Position numbers and translations under genes: made by a program. From assembly GCA_016715625.1 (NCBI GenBank), contig JADJZU010000002.1, positions 124,001-188,000 on the forward strand: a stretch of 64,000 bases of DNA, given 5' to 3'. This document shows positions 34,970 through 45,200 of the stretch, in pieces. Positions within the stretch are counted from its first letter, which is position 1; each line of letters begins with the position of its first letter. This stretch comes from Bacteroidota bacterium. Lineage in GTDB: Bacteria; Bacteroidota; Bacteroidia; Chitinophagales; LD1. Under the pieces are notes generated by a model, which searched no databases, was not told the DNA's origin, and saw only the letters and a program-made list of their open reading frames with translations.

Positions 34970-36235
34970 TTAATACCCGTATTTCAACTTCCAGCTTTTC
35001 TTTAGGTAAGTTCTGATTTCGTTTTCACGCTGATTATTTCCCGGGTCATAAAATTTAGTTCCTTTCATTTTTTCGGGCAAAAACTCCATATCTACAAAAT
35101 TGCCTTCAAACTCATGTGCATACTGGTAATCCTTGCCATAGTTTAGGTCTTTCATCAGTTTAGTAGGGGCATTGCGGATATGCAGTGGCACAGGCAAATC
35201 TCCTGTTTGGCGTATGGCCGACTGTGCTGCTCGTATGGCTTTATAACTGGCATTGCTCTTGGGGGAAGTAGCAAGATAAATAGCGGTTTGAGATAAGATT
35301 AAATCGCACTCCGGGTAGCCGATCATGGTAACCGCCTGAAAACAGGATGTGGCCAAGAGCAATGCATTCGGGTTGGCATTGCCAATGTCCTCGCTCGCTA
35401 ATATCAGCATTCTTCGGGCTATGAAAGTAGGATCTTCGCCTCCTTCTATCATTCTGGCCAGATAATAAACAGCCGCATTCGGGTCGCTGCCTCTCATGCT
35501 TTTTATAAAAGCCGAAATGATGTCATAGTGCTGCTCACCGCTTTTGTCATACATGGCCATTTTATGCTGTATAACTTCCTCCACAAATTGGTTGGTGACG
35601 GAACTTGTGCCATCGGCAGTTTCCAATGATTGCGCTACAAGTTCAAGCACGTTGAGCAGCTTGCGAGCATCACCACCACTATACTTAAGTAATGCTTCTG
35701 TTTCGGCTATGTCAATATTTTTACTGCGGAGTATTTCGTCTTTTTGCAAAGCATCTTTTACTAGCTGTTCTAACTCGTCTTTTTCCAAATGCTTCAGCAC
35801 ATACACCTGACACCGCGACAACAGAGCGGATATCACTTCGAAAGATGGATTTTCTGTTGTGGCCCCTATCAAAGTAATTGTGCCTTTTTCAACCGCACCC
35901 AGGAGTGCATCTTGCTGTGCTTTGTTAAAGCGGTGAATTTCATCTATAAACAGCAGTGCTTTACCGTTTGTATTGGCTTCTTCAATAACCTTTCTTACTT
36001 CTTTCACACCACTATCAATAGCGCTTAACTGATAAAATGGTAAATGAACTTTATCGGCAATAAACCTAGCTAGAGAAGTTTTACCTACCCCCGGGGGTCC
36101 CCAAAAAATGATAGACGGAATATTTCCGCTTTCAATTAGCTTACGCAAAACTTTCCCTTCGCCAATCAAGTGTTGTTGACCTACAAAATCGTTGAAGGAT
36201 TTGGGACGGAGGCGTTCTGGTAAAGGAGTTTGCAT
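34970..36235 (-). CDS. rarA: replication-associated recombination protein A (AAA ATPase)
   Basis: 421 residues, MgsA/RarA/WRNIP1 family, acting at stalled replication forks. The Walker A motif is GPPGVGKTSLARFIA, Walker B is LFIDEIHRFNKAQQDALLG, sensor 1 is IGATTENPSFEV, and the C-terminal tetramerisation region contains SEDIGNANPNALLLATS and PLHIRNAPTKLMKDLNYGKDY. The N-terminus LRPKSFNDFVGQQHL is typical. It precedes era by 48 bp. Confidence 0.94.
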   Translation of the reverse strand: MQTPLPERLRPKSFNDFVGQQHLIGEGKVLRKLIESGNIPSIIFWGPPGVGKTSLARFIADKVHLPFYQLSAIDSGVKEVRKVIEEANTNGKALLFIDEIHRFNKAQQDALLGAVEKGTITLIGATTENPSFEVISALLSRCQVYVLKHLEKDELEQLVKDALQKDEILRSKNIDIAETEALLKYSGGDARKLLNVLELVAQSLETADGTSSVTNQFVEEVIQHKMAMYDKSGEQHYDIISAFIKSMRGSDPNAAVYYLARMIEGGEDPTFIARRMLILASEDIGNANPNALLLATSCFQAVTMIGYPECDLILSQTAIYLATSPKSNASYKAIRAAQSAIRQTGDLPVPLHIRNAPTKLMKDLNYGKDYQYAHEFEGNFVDMEFLPEKMKGTKFYDPGNNQRENEIRTYLKKSWKLKYGY

Positions 36236-36287
36236 AACCGGTAATGTATAAGCGAATCTATAAATTACATGCTGTGCAAGATTGCTT

Positions 36288-38560
36288 TTACCAACTTACA
36301 GCAAAACCCAGGCTGGGGATGATGGGCAACTGGTTGACGCGAGTAAATCGGATACGGTCAAAGTAAAAGATGTTCTGTCTGTTGTAAGCATTACTTACAC
36401 TTGCGTTTAGCTCAATCTTTGCCTTTTCTTTGATGTTGAAAATTTTCTTAAAGGCAAGGTCCAATCGGTGGTAGGTGGGTAGGCGACCGGCATTGATGCG
36501 CTCATCATATACGATGCCTAAATTGCCATTTGCTCCGGTGTAATCGGTGCCAATACCAGATTGGGAGAAATTGATGTTCTCATAAAATCCTTGAGTTTGT
36601 GTAAACGGGAATCCTGTTCCAAAATTCCAGCGTGCCGATACTTCAAAGTCTTTCTTTTTCCCAAAGGTGTAAGCGGCAATTAAGTTGGTATTGTGTCTGC
36701 GGTCAAAGTGTGGAGGATAGGTTTGTTTTCCATCTCTACGATTGGTCCAGGCCAAACTGTACGTTCCATAGAGATAAATGCCCTTGTATTCCCATTTAGC
36801 GCTAATGTCCAGCCCATAAGCATCTCCTGATTCCAGCAAGAAATTGGCATCGCTATTAAACTGCTTGAATCGATTGATGTTGATGAGCCTCCAAAAGTAT
36901 TTGTAATAGGGCTCAATATTAATCTCCACGTTTTTGGGAAGGTCCAGTTCTACTCCAAAAATAACGTGCACGCTGCGCTGCATGTTTCGGATTTTATCGT
37001 TTCGCTTGCCGGTAGCATCGGCAATATCTTCATCCGGTCCTGTCAGGAATCCGGTAAAAAGATTCACTACATCCTTATCACTTTTAGCACTAATGAAATT
37101 TTGCGAATACATTCCACTCGCCAATTTTATACGAACCATTTCGTGAGCATTCAGTTTCATGCTTAGCCTCGGTTCGGGTGAAAAAGCACCAATATTTCCA
37201 TAGTATGAGATACGTGCTCCTGCCTCAATCACAAATTTCTTAACGTATTTGTGGACCATAAAATAGGCATGCAAATCGGTTGTGTTTTGATTTTGCTCCG
37301 TTTTTTGGTCGTATTGGTTGGTGAACTCCAATTCAGTTCGGTTACCATCAATATTTAACCCGTAGCGGACCTCTCCATTTTTGAGATAGTAGTTGAAGTC
37401 CATTCCAATGTCAAATCCACCAATTAAACTTCTGCGGGGTCGATTGTCCGATTCGGTGAGGTTGATTTCGTATTGAGAATAACTGACATGGGTATTGAAA
37501 TACAGGTTACTGTTTTTAGGCACCGCCAAAAATTTACACCCACACCGAATGTATTCCACAGGTATTTGGCTGCATTGAAATTGGCAATATCGCGAAAGTT
37601 AAAACCGGTAAGGGTGAACTTACTGCCCTTACCCATATCTACAGTAAATTTTCCGTATACATCGTAAAACTTAAATGGTAGTCCTTCTTTGCCGGCCCAG
37701 GGATAAAGCGCTTTAGAACTTTGATCCAGATAAGAAACTTTGGTATTGAGCACCAATGATGCGCTCACGTTCTTTCCTTCGCGCGCCTTTACTACCGGAA
37801 TTTCAAGTAAGGCATGAGCCATAAACGGACTGGCCCCCACTTTTCCGCTAAATTTCTTTTTGTTTCCATCGCGCGTAGTCACATCTACTACCGCTGAAAT
37901 TCTACCCCCATATTGTGCCGGAAATCCACCGGTGTACACATCCACGTTTTTGATGAGGTCGGTTTCATAAATGGAGAAAAGGCCTATGGAGTGAAAAGGA
38001 TTGTAAACTGTAATTCCATCCAACAGAAACCGAGTTTGAATGGGTGTTCCTCCGCGAATCACCACTTGACCGCCCTGGTCGCCTGTGCTTACAACACCCG
38101 GCAGCACTTGCAAGTATTGTGCAATGTCGGCCTCTCCGCCTACGGTGGGCATTCGTTTAATTTCTGTGGCAGTAAGGCTTACCACACTTACTCGACTTTC
38201 GGTACGCTTTTGCTGCTTTTCGGCACTGATTTCTACGTTTTGAAGTTCCACTGATTTTTGCTCAATGAAAATTTTCAGGTTTACGGTTTGCCCTTTTTTA
38301 ACCTCCACTTCCTGCTTTTGAGGTTCGTAGCCGATATAGGATGTTTTTACCGTGTAATTGCCAACCGGAAGATTTGGTATGTAAAAGAAACCGTGTTCAT
38401 CGGTTACGGCACCAAAGTCGGTATTTTCCACTTTTATATTGGCATACGGTATGCCCTCCGCATCCGCTTTGTCGTAGATGAATCCTTTAATAGAGCCTTT
38501 TTGTGAAAAGGCCGTAAAGGCAGATAAAAGGAAAGTCAGCGCAAGTAAATAGTTCTTCAT
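36288..38560 (-). CDS. TonB-dependent outer-membrane receptor with carboxypeptidase-regulatory plug extension, one apparent frameshift
   Basis: 757 residues when repaired. The start at 38560 begins the signal peptide MKNYLLALTFLLSAFTAFSQ. Then a CarboxypepD_reg-like domain (GSIKGFIYDKADAEGIPYANI, NLPVGNYTVKTSYIGYEPQ), a plug (VVIRGGTPIQTRFLLDGI, DVYTGGFPAQYGGRISAVVDV), and a C-terminal barrel ending in FDRIRFTRVNQLPIIPSLGFAVSW. The substrate is unknown; no SusD partner is adjacent. The frame breaks at the AAAAA run 37528-37532: one more A joins FGVGVNF to LAVPKNSNLYFNTHVSY. Probable sequence error. Confidence 0.88.
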
Positions 38561-38627
38561 AGCGGGTGAAAAGGTGCGCAAAATAGAAAAATAACAATGT
38601 GGTAAATCTGGGAGTTGTATGGGGTTG

Positions 38628-39650
38628 TTAAAAAAGCCCTCCCGTGATGCTTGGTGGTGTTTTGCCCAGGTGTCTGTAAGCCATTTCAGTGGCTTCGCGG
38701 CCACGTGGTGTTCGTTTCAAAAAACCCTCTTTAATCAGAAATGGTTCATATACTTCTTCCAATGTGCCTGCCTCTTCGCCCACTGCAGTAGCAATGGTGG
38801 TGAGCCCTACCGGGCCACCTTTAAATTTCTCAATAATGGCGGCAAGAATGCGATTGTCCATTTCATCTAATCCGTGCTGGTCTACGTTTAATGCTTCCAA
38901 AGCAAACCGGGTGATATCCAACGTAATGGTGCCGTCTCCTTTTACTTGTGCAAAATCGCGCACTCTGCGCAGCAATAAATTGGCAATACGCGGAGTGCCA
39001 CGGCTTCTTCGGGCAATCTCATAAGCAGCATCTTCGTTAATGTCTGTTTTAAGAATTTTGCAGGAGCGTTTCAAAATGTTTTTGAGCACTTCGCTATCAT
39101 AATATTCTAGGCGAAAGGTAATGCCAAAACGCGAGCGTAGGGGGGCTGTCAACAGCCCGGAGCGTGTGGTGGCACCTACCAGCGTAAATGGGTTGAGCCC
39201 AATCTGCACACTACGAGCATTAGGGCCCGTATCTATCATTATATCAATTTTATAGTCTTCCATGGCACTATAAAGATATTCTTCAACCACCGGGCTAATT
39301 CGGTGTATTTCGTCTATAAAAAGCACATCGTTGGGTTCCAGATTGGTAAGTAAACCGGCCAGATCTCCCGGTTTTTCCAGCACGGGTCCTGAAGTGATTT
39401 TGAGATTTACTTTCATCTCATTGGCTACGATGTGGCTGAGTGTAGTTTTTCCCAATCCCGGAGGGCCGTGCAGCAACACGTGGTCGAGTGCCTCGCTTCG
39501 TTTTTGTGCCGCTTCTATAAATACAAACAGGTTGTCAATGATACCGGGTTGACCCATAAAATCATCCAGCGCTCTTGGCCGCAAGGCCTTTTCCACCTCC
39601 ACGTCAGATTTGTTCAAGTGGTCTTTATCGGCATCCAGATTCGGGTTCAT
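38628..39650 (-). CDS. ruvB: Holliday junction branch migration helicase RuvB
   Basis: 340 residues, normal length. Walker A is LHGPPGLGKTTLSHIVANE, Walker B is LFIDEIHRISPVVEEYLYSAMEDY, sensor 1 is LVGATTRSGLLTAPLRSRFG, and the C-terminal winged helix contains EPFLIKEGFLKRTPRGREAT. It forms the motor ring on RuvA-bound junctions. RuvA and RuvC are not in the window. Confidence 0.97.
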   Translation of the reverse strand: MNPNLDADKDHLNKSDVEVEKALRPRALDDFMGQPGIIDNLFVFIEAAQKRSEALDHVLLHGPPGLGKTTLSHIVANEMKVNLKITSGPVLEKPGDLAGLLTNLEPNDVLFIDEIHRISPVVEEYLYSAMEDYKIDIMIDTGPNARSVQIGLNPFTLVGATTRSGLLTAPLRSRFGITFRLEYYDSEVLKNILKRSCKILKTDINEDAAYEIARRSRGTPRIANLLLRRVRDFAQVKGDGTITLDITRFALEALNVDQHGLDEMDNRILAAIIEKFKGGPVGLTTIATAVGEEAGTLEEVYEPFLIKEGFLKRTPRGREATEMAYRHLGKTPPSITGGLF

Positions 39651-39666
39651 GGTTTCAAAGATAATT

Positions 39667-40842
39667 TTACTTGTTCCTTCTTTTAATCTCGCGTTTAATT
39701 AAGCTCAATTCTCTGCCGGTTTGCCCGGATACGGACGTGTTTTCTTGTGCTCTTCGAATTAAGTAGGGCACTACCTCTTTCACGGGACCATAAGGTAAAT
39801 ACTTGGTGGCGTTGAACCCCAACTTGGCAAGATTGAAAGTGATGTTATCGCCCATTCCATAGAGTTGAGAGAAAAGGATATGACTATTGCCGGGTTCTAT
39901 CTTTTTTCGAGCTACTAATTGTATCGCCAATAGATTGCTTTGTTCGCTTTGCGAGGCAATGCAGACATATACCTGCTCTATATTCTCAATACACAGGCGC
40001 ACCGCATCGTCAAAGTCTTTGTCTACAGCGGCTTTGTTTTGATGAATGGGGGATGGATAATTCAGGGTGGCGGCACGCTCCCTTTCTTTTTCCATATAGG
40101 CTCCACGCACCAATTTTGCGCCTAAGTAGTAGCCTTCTTTTTTTGCCCGGTTTACTTGCTTTTTCAAATAATCCAACCGGTCCCACCGATAGATTTGGAA
40201 AGTGTAAAACAGAATGCATTGCTTTCGGTTGTATTTCGACATCATCGCTTCCACCATTTGGTCTAGCGGTTCCTGAATCCAACTTTCTTCGGCATCAACG
40301 TATAGCGGCACTTCGTGTTTTTCGGCAGCGGCACAGAGCTTTTCTAAACGTTTTTTTATTCGTTCCAGTTCTTTTTTCTCCGTTCCATTTAGCGCTTCTC
40401 CCGCCTGTATTTTTTCGAACAACCCAAATCTTCCGAAACCGGTAATCTTGATACAAAGTGCTTTAACCGATTTGTTGCCCCCGCCAAATTCAATGGCCTC
40501 CAGATTGCGGTGTATTGTCTTGTCAAAATCTTCCTCCGTTTCTTTAAGCTCTACACCATAATTCAGCAATACGCCAACATTATTCTTTTGGAGTTCACTA
40601 ATGGTTTTTTTGCATTCATCAAATGTTTCTCCCCCGCAAAAGTGATTGTAAACGGTATACTTAAACAAGGGTGAAACGGGTAGCCCCAGATTTAATGCCA
40701 ACCCGGCAAGAGAACTGCCGGTATTTACCAGAAAATTGTTCCCAACCATCGTAAAAAGCCACTTTGCTTTTTGCAACTCCGCATTGGACTTAGCTTGAAA
40801 AGCTACTTCTGTATTTTCAAAAAGATCGGAGCTTATTTTCAT
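39667..40842 (-). CDS. proline dehydrogenase
   Basis: 391 residues from the ATG at 40842; a start 51 bp upstream lacks support. FAD-dependent TIM-barrel enzyme oxidising proline to pyrroline-5-carboxylate, passing electrons to the respiratory chain. Family blocks: VDAEESWIQEPLDQMVEAMM, YLGAKLVRGAYMEKERERA, SQSEQSNLLAIQL and YLPYGPVKEVVPYLIRRAQEN. It is monofunctional; the P5C dehydrogenase half of PutA is absent. It ends 16 bp before ruvB on the same strand. Confidence 0.93.
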   Translation of the reverse strand: MKISSDLFENTEVAFQAKSNAELQKAKWLFTMVGNNFLVNTGSSLAGLALNLGLPVSPLFKYTVYNHFCGGETFDECKKTISELQKNNVGVLLNYGVELKETEEDFDKTIHRNLEAIEFGGGNKSVKALCIKITGFGRFGLFEKIQAGEALNGTEKKELERIKKRLEKLCAAAEKHEVPLYVDAEESWIQEPLDQMVEAMMSKYNRKQCILFYTFQIYRWDRLDYLKKQVNRAKKEGYYLGAKLVRGAYMEKERERAATLNYPSPIHQNKAAVDKDFDDAVRLCIENIEQVYVCIASQSEQSNLLAIQLVARKKIEPGNSHILFSQLYGMGDNITFNLAKLGFNATKYLPYGPVKEVVPYLIRRAQENTSVSGQTGRELSLIKREIKRRNK

Positions 40843-40923
40843 GTAGAGATTAGTGATACTATGCGAAATGAAAATTTTATGTTGTAACCGCAAAAAGTAA
40901 TTTCAACATTCTAAAAATCAGTT

Positions 40924-42237
40924 ATGGAGTTTTTGTTTTTGGCCGCAGGGGCGGCAATTGGTTTTGTAATGGCTTGGTTATGGATGAAGAGCAAAGGGGA
41001 TAGTGCCTTAAGCGCGGCCACTGCCACTATCTTACTGAAAGAGCAGAGCCTGGAAGAACTAAAGTCGCAGATGAACTTATTGCGAGAAGGGGATGAGCAA
41101 AAACTGCTGGCAGAGCGCAGTAAATCGGAGACGTTGAGTTCTTCGTTGGCTTATTTAAAGAATGAAAACGAGAATCTGAATAAGCGCCTCACGGAGCAGA
41201 AGCAAGAACTACAGGAACTCAATCAGCAGTTCACGAAGGAGTTTGAAAATCTGGCCAATAGAATTCTGGAGGAGAAGAGTGTAAAGTTTACTGAGCAGAA
41301 TAAAAATAATCTGGATGTAATTCTTAATCCTCTGAAAGAGCGCATTAAGGAATTTGAAGAAAAAGTAGATAAGACTTATAAGTTGGAGAATGACGAACGC
41401 GTAACCTTGAAAACTGAGTTAAAGAATCTGATTGAGTTGAATAATAAAGTAAGCGCAGAGGCCAATCAGTTAGCCGTGGCGCTTAAAGGAGACAACAAGC
41501 AACAGGGCAACTGGGGCGAAATGGTGCTCGAAAAAATATTGGAGCGAAGTGGATTAAAGGAAGGAGAGGAATACAAAACGCAGTTTACGTCTACGAATAC
41601 AGAGGGAGACCGAATAAAACCGGATGTAGTAATCATGCTCCCCGACAACAAGCACCTAATAGTAGATAGCAAAGTGTCTTTGGTGGCATATAACTCTTGC
41701 GTAAATGCCGAAAATGAAACGGACCGGGCAAAATATTTAAAAGCGCATGTCGAGTCGCTCCGAAGCCATGTTAAGCTACTGAGCGACAAAAATTATCAGT
41801 CAGCAGCCGGCTTACATACTCCTGATTTTGTTTTGCTCTTTGTGCCCATAGAATCATCGTTTAGCCTGGCGGTGCAAGGCGATGCTGAGCTTTTCAATTT
41901 TGCCTGGGATCGTAAAATTGTGATTGTGAGCCCTAGCACTTTGTTGGCGACACTCCGCACCATTTCTTCTATTTGGAAACAGGAACGGCAGACCAGAAAT
42001 GCACTTGAAATAGCGGAGGAAGGAGGTAAACTATACGATAAGTTTGTTGCTTTTGTAGATGACCTCATAAAAATTGGGAAGGGCATAAAAAGCACGCAAG
42101 GTGATTATGAAGATGCTATGAAGAAATTGTATGATGGCACAGGTAATCTGGTGCGTAGAGCAGAGAAGATGAAGGAGTTGGGAGCCAAGACAACCAAGCA
42201 ATTGCCCACTTCGTTGCTGGATAGGGCCGGAGATTGA
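40924..42237 (+). CDS. rmuC: DNA recombination protein RmuC
   Basis: 437 residues. An N-terminal membrane helix (FLFLAAGAAIGFVMAWLWM) is followed by a long coiled coil (about 30-175) and the RmuC nuclease-like domain (NKQQGNWGEMVLEKILERSGL, DVVIMLPDNKHLIVDSKVSLVAY, FVLLFVPIESSFSLAV, IVSPSTLLATLRTI). RmuC limits rearrangements at inverted repeats; the fold is related to restriction endonucleases. Divergent from the proline dehydrogenase gene. Confidence 0.93.
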   Translation: MEFLFLAAGAAIGFVMAWLWMKSKGDSALSAATATILLKEQSLEELKSQMNLLREGDEQKLLAERSKSETLSSSLAYLKNENENLNKRLTEQKQELQELNQQFTKEFENLANRILEEKSVKFTEQNKNNLDVILNPLKERIKEFEEKVDKTYKLENDERVTLKTELKNLIELNNKVSAEANQLAVALKGDNKQQGNWGEMVLEKILERSGLKEGEEYKTQFTSTNTEGDRIKPDVVIMLPDNKHLIVDSKVSLVAYNSCVNAENETDRAKYLKAHVESLRSHVKLLSDKNYQSAAGLHTPDFVLLFVPIESSFSLAVQGDAELFNFAWDRKIVIVSPSTLLATLRTISSIWKQERQTRNALEIAEEGGKLYDKFVAFVDDLIKIGKGIKSTQGDYEDAMKKLYDGTGNLVRRAEKMKELGAKTTKQLPTSLLDRAGD

Positions 42238-42283
42238 TTTTGGAGCTTAAGGCTTTTTTTGCAACTTACCACCGATTAGAGTT

Positions 42284-42829
42284 ATGTTTTCACTCATCAT
42301 TTACATTTTGGTAGCGGCCGTGGGCTTCATGATGGCTGTTCTTTATAAAAGAACAGAATCCACAGCGGCTTTCTTTAACCCTAACCCTGATCGTTTGCTG
42401 AAGTCATTTACCGGCATCTTTGTGGTGGGGCTTGTACTTACGTTTCTCGCCTCCTTTTTTACCATGCGGGCACTTACACACAGCCAAATACCTGAGGAAG
42501 GGAATATGCAATACAATTCCATGAAAGAGTTGATGTATTTTGTATTGAACTTCTTTTTTCTGGTGCTTATGATTAATGTAAATCTCTACTCGCAAGCCAG
42601 AAAAGCAGTCGCCTGGGGAGCTTATCTTTTAGTCTTCTTTTTTTACGCCCTCTTTGTGGTAAAAGATGCCTACTATCTTAGCAGTTATTATATTGTTTGG
42701 CAGAGAGCAATGCAGTTGCTCACAGGTGAAATTCCTGATTTTACGCAGCGTGGCTGGACAAAAGTTGGTTTAGGTTTTCTAGTCACCGTGTTGAATGCCG
42801 TCCTCGTATGGTGGGGCTTCCGTAAGTAG
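42284..42829 (+). CDS. integral membrane protein of unknown function
   Basis: 181 residues with four predicted helices (about 2-21, 43-64, 86-105, 112-130, and a last one near 162-178). Short charged loops, no recognised motif. It starts 46 bp after rmuC on the same strand and ends 2 bp before the convergent aroE stop. I do not recognise a family. Confidence 0.7.
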   Translation: MFSLIIYILVAAVGFMMAVLYKRTESTAAFFNPNPDRLLKSFTGIFVVGLVLTFLASFFTMRALTHSQIPEEGNMQYNSMKELMYFVLNFFFLVLMINVNLYSQARKAVAWGAYLLVFFFYALFVVKDAYYLSSYYIVWQRAMQLLTGEIPDFTQRGWTKVGLGFLVTVLNAVLVWWGFRK

Positions 42830-42831
42830 TT

Positions 42832-43566
42832 TTAGATAGAGGGTTCGTTCCAGATTTCCCAACTTTTTTCGGCTTGTAGTTGGAGCATCTCCCTTCCATT
42901 TTTGATTCTGCAACCTGCCTCTTTCCCCTTTTTTAAAAATAAGGTTTCCTCGGGGTTATAAATCAAATCAATAAGCACATCGTCTGCGGTAAGCAAATGG
43001 TAAGGTATATCCGGGGCAAATTGTGTATGCGGAAACATTCCAAGTGGTGTAGTATTAATAAACACATTGTGTTCACCCATTTGCGATTCTATGGCTGAAT
43101 AGCTGGAACCGGCTGCTTGATTTCGTGAAACGGTCACAAACGGTACCTTCATTCGCTTTAGGCAAAATTGCACAGCCTTGGAAGCCCCTCCGCTGCCCAG
43201 CACAAATGCCTGTAGCGGTTCTTTTGAAAACAGGGCATCCGCAGATTTTTCAAATCCATATACATCCGTGTTGAATCCATGGAGTTTACCATCAATAATT
43301 TTAATGCAGTTAATAGCTCCAATTTCACGAGCCTCCGGACTTATTAAATCCAAATATGGAATAACTGCCTCTTTGTAGGGGATAGTTACATTGAGCCCGC
43401 AGAGTGCCGGTTGATTTTGTAGGAGACTTGTTAACTCTTCTATTTTTTCAAGAGGGAACAACTCGTAAAGGCAGTCGTTTATCTTTTCTAGTATAAATTT
43501 TTCTTCAAAGTAGCTGGCTGAGAAAGAATGCGTGAGAGGAAACCCAATTAATCCAAACTTCCTCAT
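42832..43566 (-). CDS. aroE: shikimate dehydrogenase
   Basis: 244 residues. It reduces 3-dehydroshikimate with NADPH in the chorismate pathway. Substrate-site residues are in FPLTHSFSASYFEEKF and NVTIPYKEAVIPYLD (catalytic Lys), with the paired Asp in GFNTDVYGF; the nucleotide-binding loop is VLGSGGASKAVQF; NTTPLGMFP and DLIYNPEETLFLKKG complete the set. It is slightly shorter than the usual 270 residues, which is common in Bacteroidota. It follows the DedA gene by 10 bp. Confidence 0.94.
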   Translation of the reverse strand: MRKFGLIGFPLTHSFSASYFEEKFILEKINDCLYELFPLEKIEELTSLLQNQPALCGLNVTIPYKEAVIPYLDLISPEAREIGAINCIKIIDGKLHGFNTDVYGFEKSADALFSKEPLQAFVLGSGGASKAVQFCLKRMKVPFVTVSRNQAAGSSYSAIESQMGEHNVFINTTPLGMFPHTQFAPDIPYHLLTADDVLIDLIYNPEETLFLKKGKEAGCRIKNGREMLQLQAEKSWEIWNEPSI

Positions 43567-43576
43567 AAGGCGACTG

Positions 43577-44224
43577 TTATTTGGATGCGGATAATTTTGA
43601 CTTTAGAACCTGCCAAATAATCGGAAGCACCGATACGAAAATGATACCGAGAATGACAATCTCAAAATTCTTTTTTACAATTTCTATGTTGCCAAACTGA
43701 TAGCCAACAATGGTAATTCCAGCTACCCACAATACGGCTCCGGCTACACAAAAAAGGATATATCTTGGATACTCCATGCTTCCGGCTCCGGCTACAAAAG
43801 GAGCAATTGTCCTCACGATAGGAACAAACCTGGCCATAATCACTGTCTTGCCTCCGTGCTTAGCATAAAAATCTTCCGTCTGTGTCAGATACTCACGTCT
43901 GAAAAACAAAATCTTCTCTCGCGACTTTATATAGTTGCTAAAAAACTTACCTACAAAGTAGTTGACATTATCGCCTAACAAAGCAGCGGTAATCAAGAGA
44001 GGGATTAAAATAGTAAGCTCCAGTTTTCCGGTGGCGGCAGCCAAGGCACCGGCTGCAAAAAGTAAAGAATCTCCGGGCAACAGAGGCATTACGATGAATC
44101 CGGTTTCCACAAAAATGATTAGAAACAGAATAGCGTAGGTTAATGTGCCATAGGTGGTAAGTATTTCTGCCAGCTTAGCATCCAGATGCAGGAATATGTA
44201 AACAAACTGATAAATGATGTCCAT
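43577..44224 (-). CDS. DedA-family membrane protein
   Basis: 215 residues with about five hydrophobic segments. DedA proteins are inner-membrane transporters; several members flip undecaprenyl phosphate or phospholipids. Family motifs: FVETGFIVMPLLPGDSLLFAAGALAA, the YIKSREKILFFRREYLTQTEDFYAKHG stretch broken by membrane segments, and the arginine-containing MARFVPIVRTIAPFVAGAGSMEYPRY. It is upstream of aroE by 10 bp. Confidence 0.9.
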   Translation of the reverse strand: MDIIYQFVYIFLHLDAKLAEILTTYGTLTYAILFLIIFVETGFIVMPLLPGDSLLFAAGALAAATGKLELTILIPLLITAALLGDNVNYFVGKFFSNYIKSREKILFFRREYLTQTEDFYAKHGGKTVIMARFVPIVRTIAPFVAGAGSMEYPRYILFCVAGAVLWVAGITIVGYQFGNIEIVKKNFEIVILGIIFVSVLPIIWQVLKSKLSASK

Positions 44225-44286
44225 GTTGCGAATGTAGAAAGCTAAGTGATAAAATTAAGCCCGCAACAATTGCTGCGAGCTCGTCT

Positions 44287-45129
44287 TTATTTTTTGCTCC
44301 AAAATTTCTTGTAAATCACGAACAGGATGCCAATCCAGATAAGCACGAAAGGCCACACCCGAACAATCCCAATCAATAAATCAGTCATGCTCCTCCATCC
44401 CTTTACAAAAGCTTCTGAAATATGCGACATAAATCCCATGTCAGGCTCCGGCTGATAATCTAATTTCTGATACAGGTTGAGCGATATGGTGGAATAGCTT
44501 ACCTGATCTTTCAAAAGGCGAAGTTGTCCTTCTGCACTTTCAATTTCTTCTCTGATTACACGCAACTTTTCTTCTATGTCCAGAATGTCTTGTATCTTTT
44601 TGGCTTCGCGCAACAAATCTGAATAGCGCTGCTCTACATTTTTCTTTGTTTTCAATCGGGCTTCTATATCCACGAACTGCGCAGTTACATCTTCCGCAGT
44701 GGAGTTTGCATAGTTGGTGTAAATGCTTTCAGCCATTACTTCTTTTAACAGCGCATCAAAATTTTCGGACGGCACCCGAACAACCATATCCGATTGGATT
44801 TGATAACCGGATGTGGAGCGGTTGTCGCTTCCCGTGTAGGCACTATATTTTTTTAGCAATGCAAGTATTCGAGTGTGGCTTTCTTCCAACTGTATTACCT
44901 GAAACTGAACTTGTGCGTTCTTAATGATTTTGGCAGGTATTTTCAACTCCAGTCTTTCGGGGGCGGGCAAAGTGGATGGAGGTGATTTTTCCTCATAACT
45001 TACGGTTTGTTCATCAGCCATACCGGCTGCTGCCGTACTTTCTGCTGCTTTGTAAGATTCTGAAGCTTCCTTATTGCTGCAAGCGCTAACCAACGTGGCA
45101 ACTATAATGAGCAGTGCAATTTTTTTCAT
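44287..45129 (-). CDS. DUF4349 lipoprotein
   Basis: 280 residues from the ATG at 45129, which begins a lipoprotein signal peptide ending in LVSAC. The DUF4349 domain starts near IIKNAQVQFQVIQLEE and includes a long coiled coil (VDIEARLKTKKNVEQRYSDLL, EEKLRVIREEIESAEGQLRLL), then YSTISLNLYQ and a C-terminal membrane helix (VWPFVLIWIGILFVIYKKFW). So both ends may be membrane-attached, which is the usual plan of the family. Function unknown. Confidence 0.87.
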   Translation of the reverse strand: MKKIALLIIVATLVSACSNKEASESYKAAESTAAAGMADEQTVSYEEKSPPSTLPAPERLELKIPAKIIKNAQVQFQVIQLEESHTRILALLKKYSAYTGSDNRSTSGYQIQSDMVVRVPSENFDALLKEVMAESIYTNYANSTAEDVTAQFVDIEARLKTKKNVEQRYSDLLREAKKIQDILDIEEKLRVIREEIESAEGQLRLLKDQVSYSTISLNLYQKLDYQPEPDMGFMSHISEAFVKGWRSMTDLLIGIVRVWPFVLIWIGILFVIYKKFWSKK

Positions 45130-45200
45130 AGTTGAATTTTGAATGTAGGATACTGAATATGTGATTTTTCCATAAATCAACTCAAACCTTATTCTTGCGT

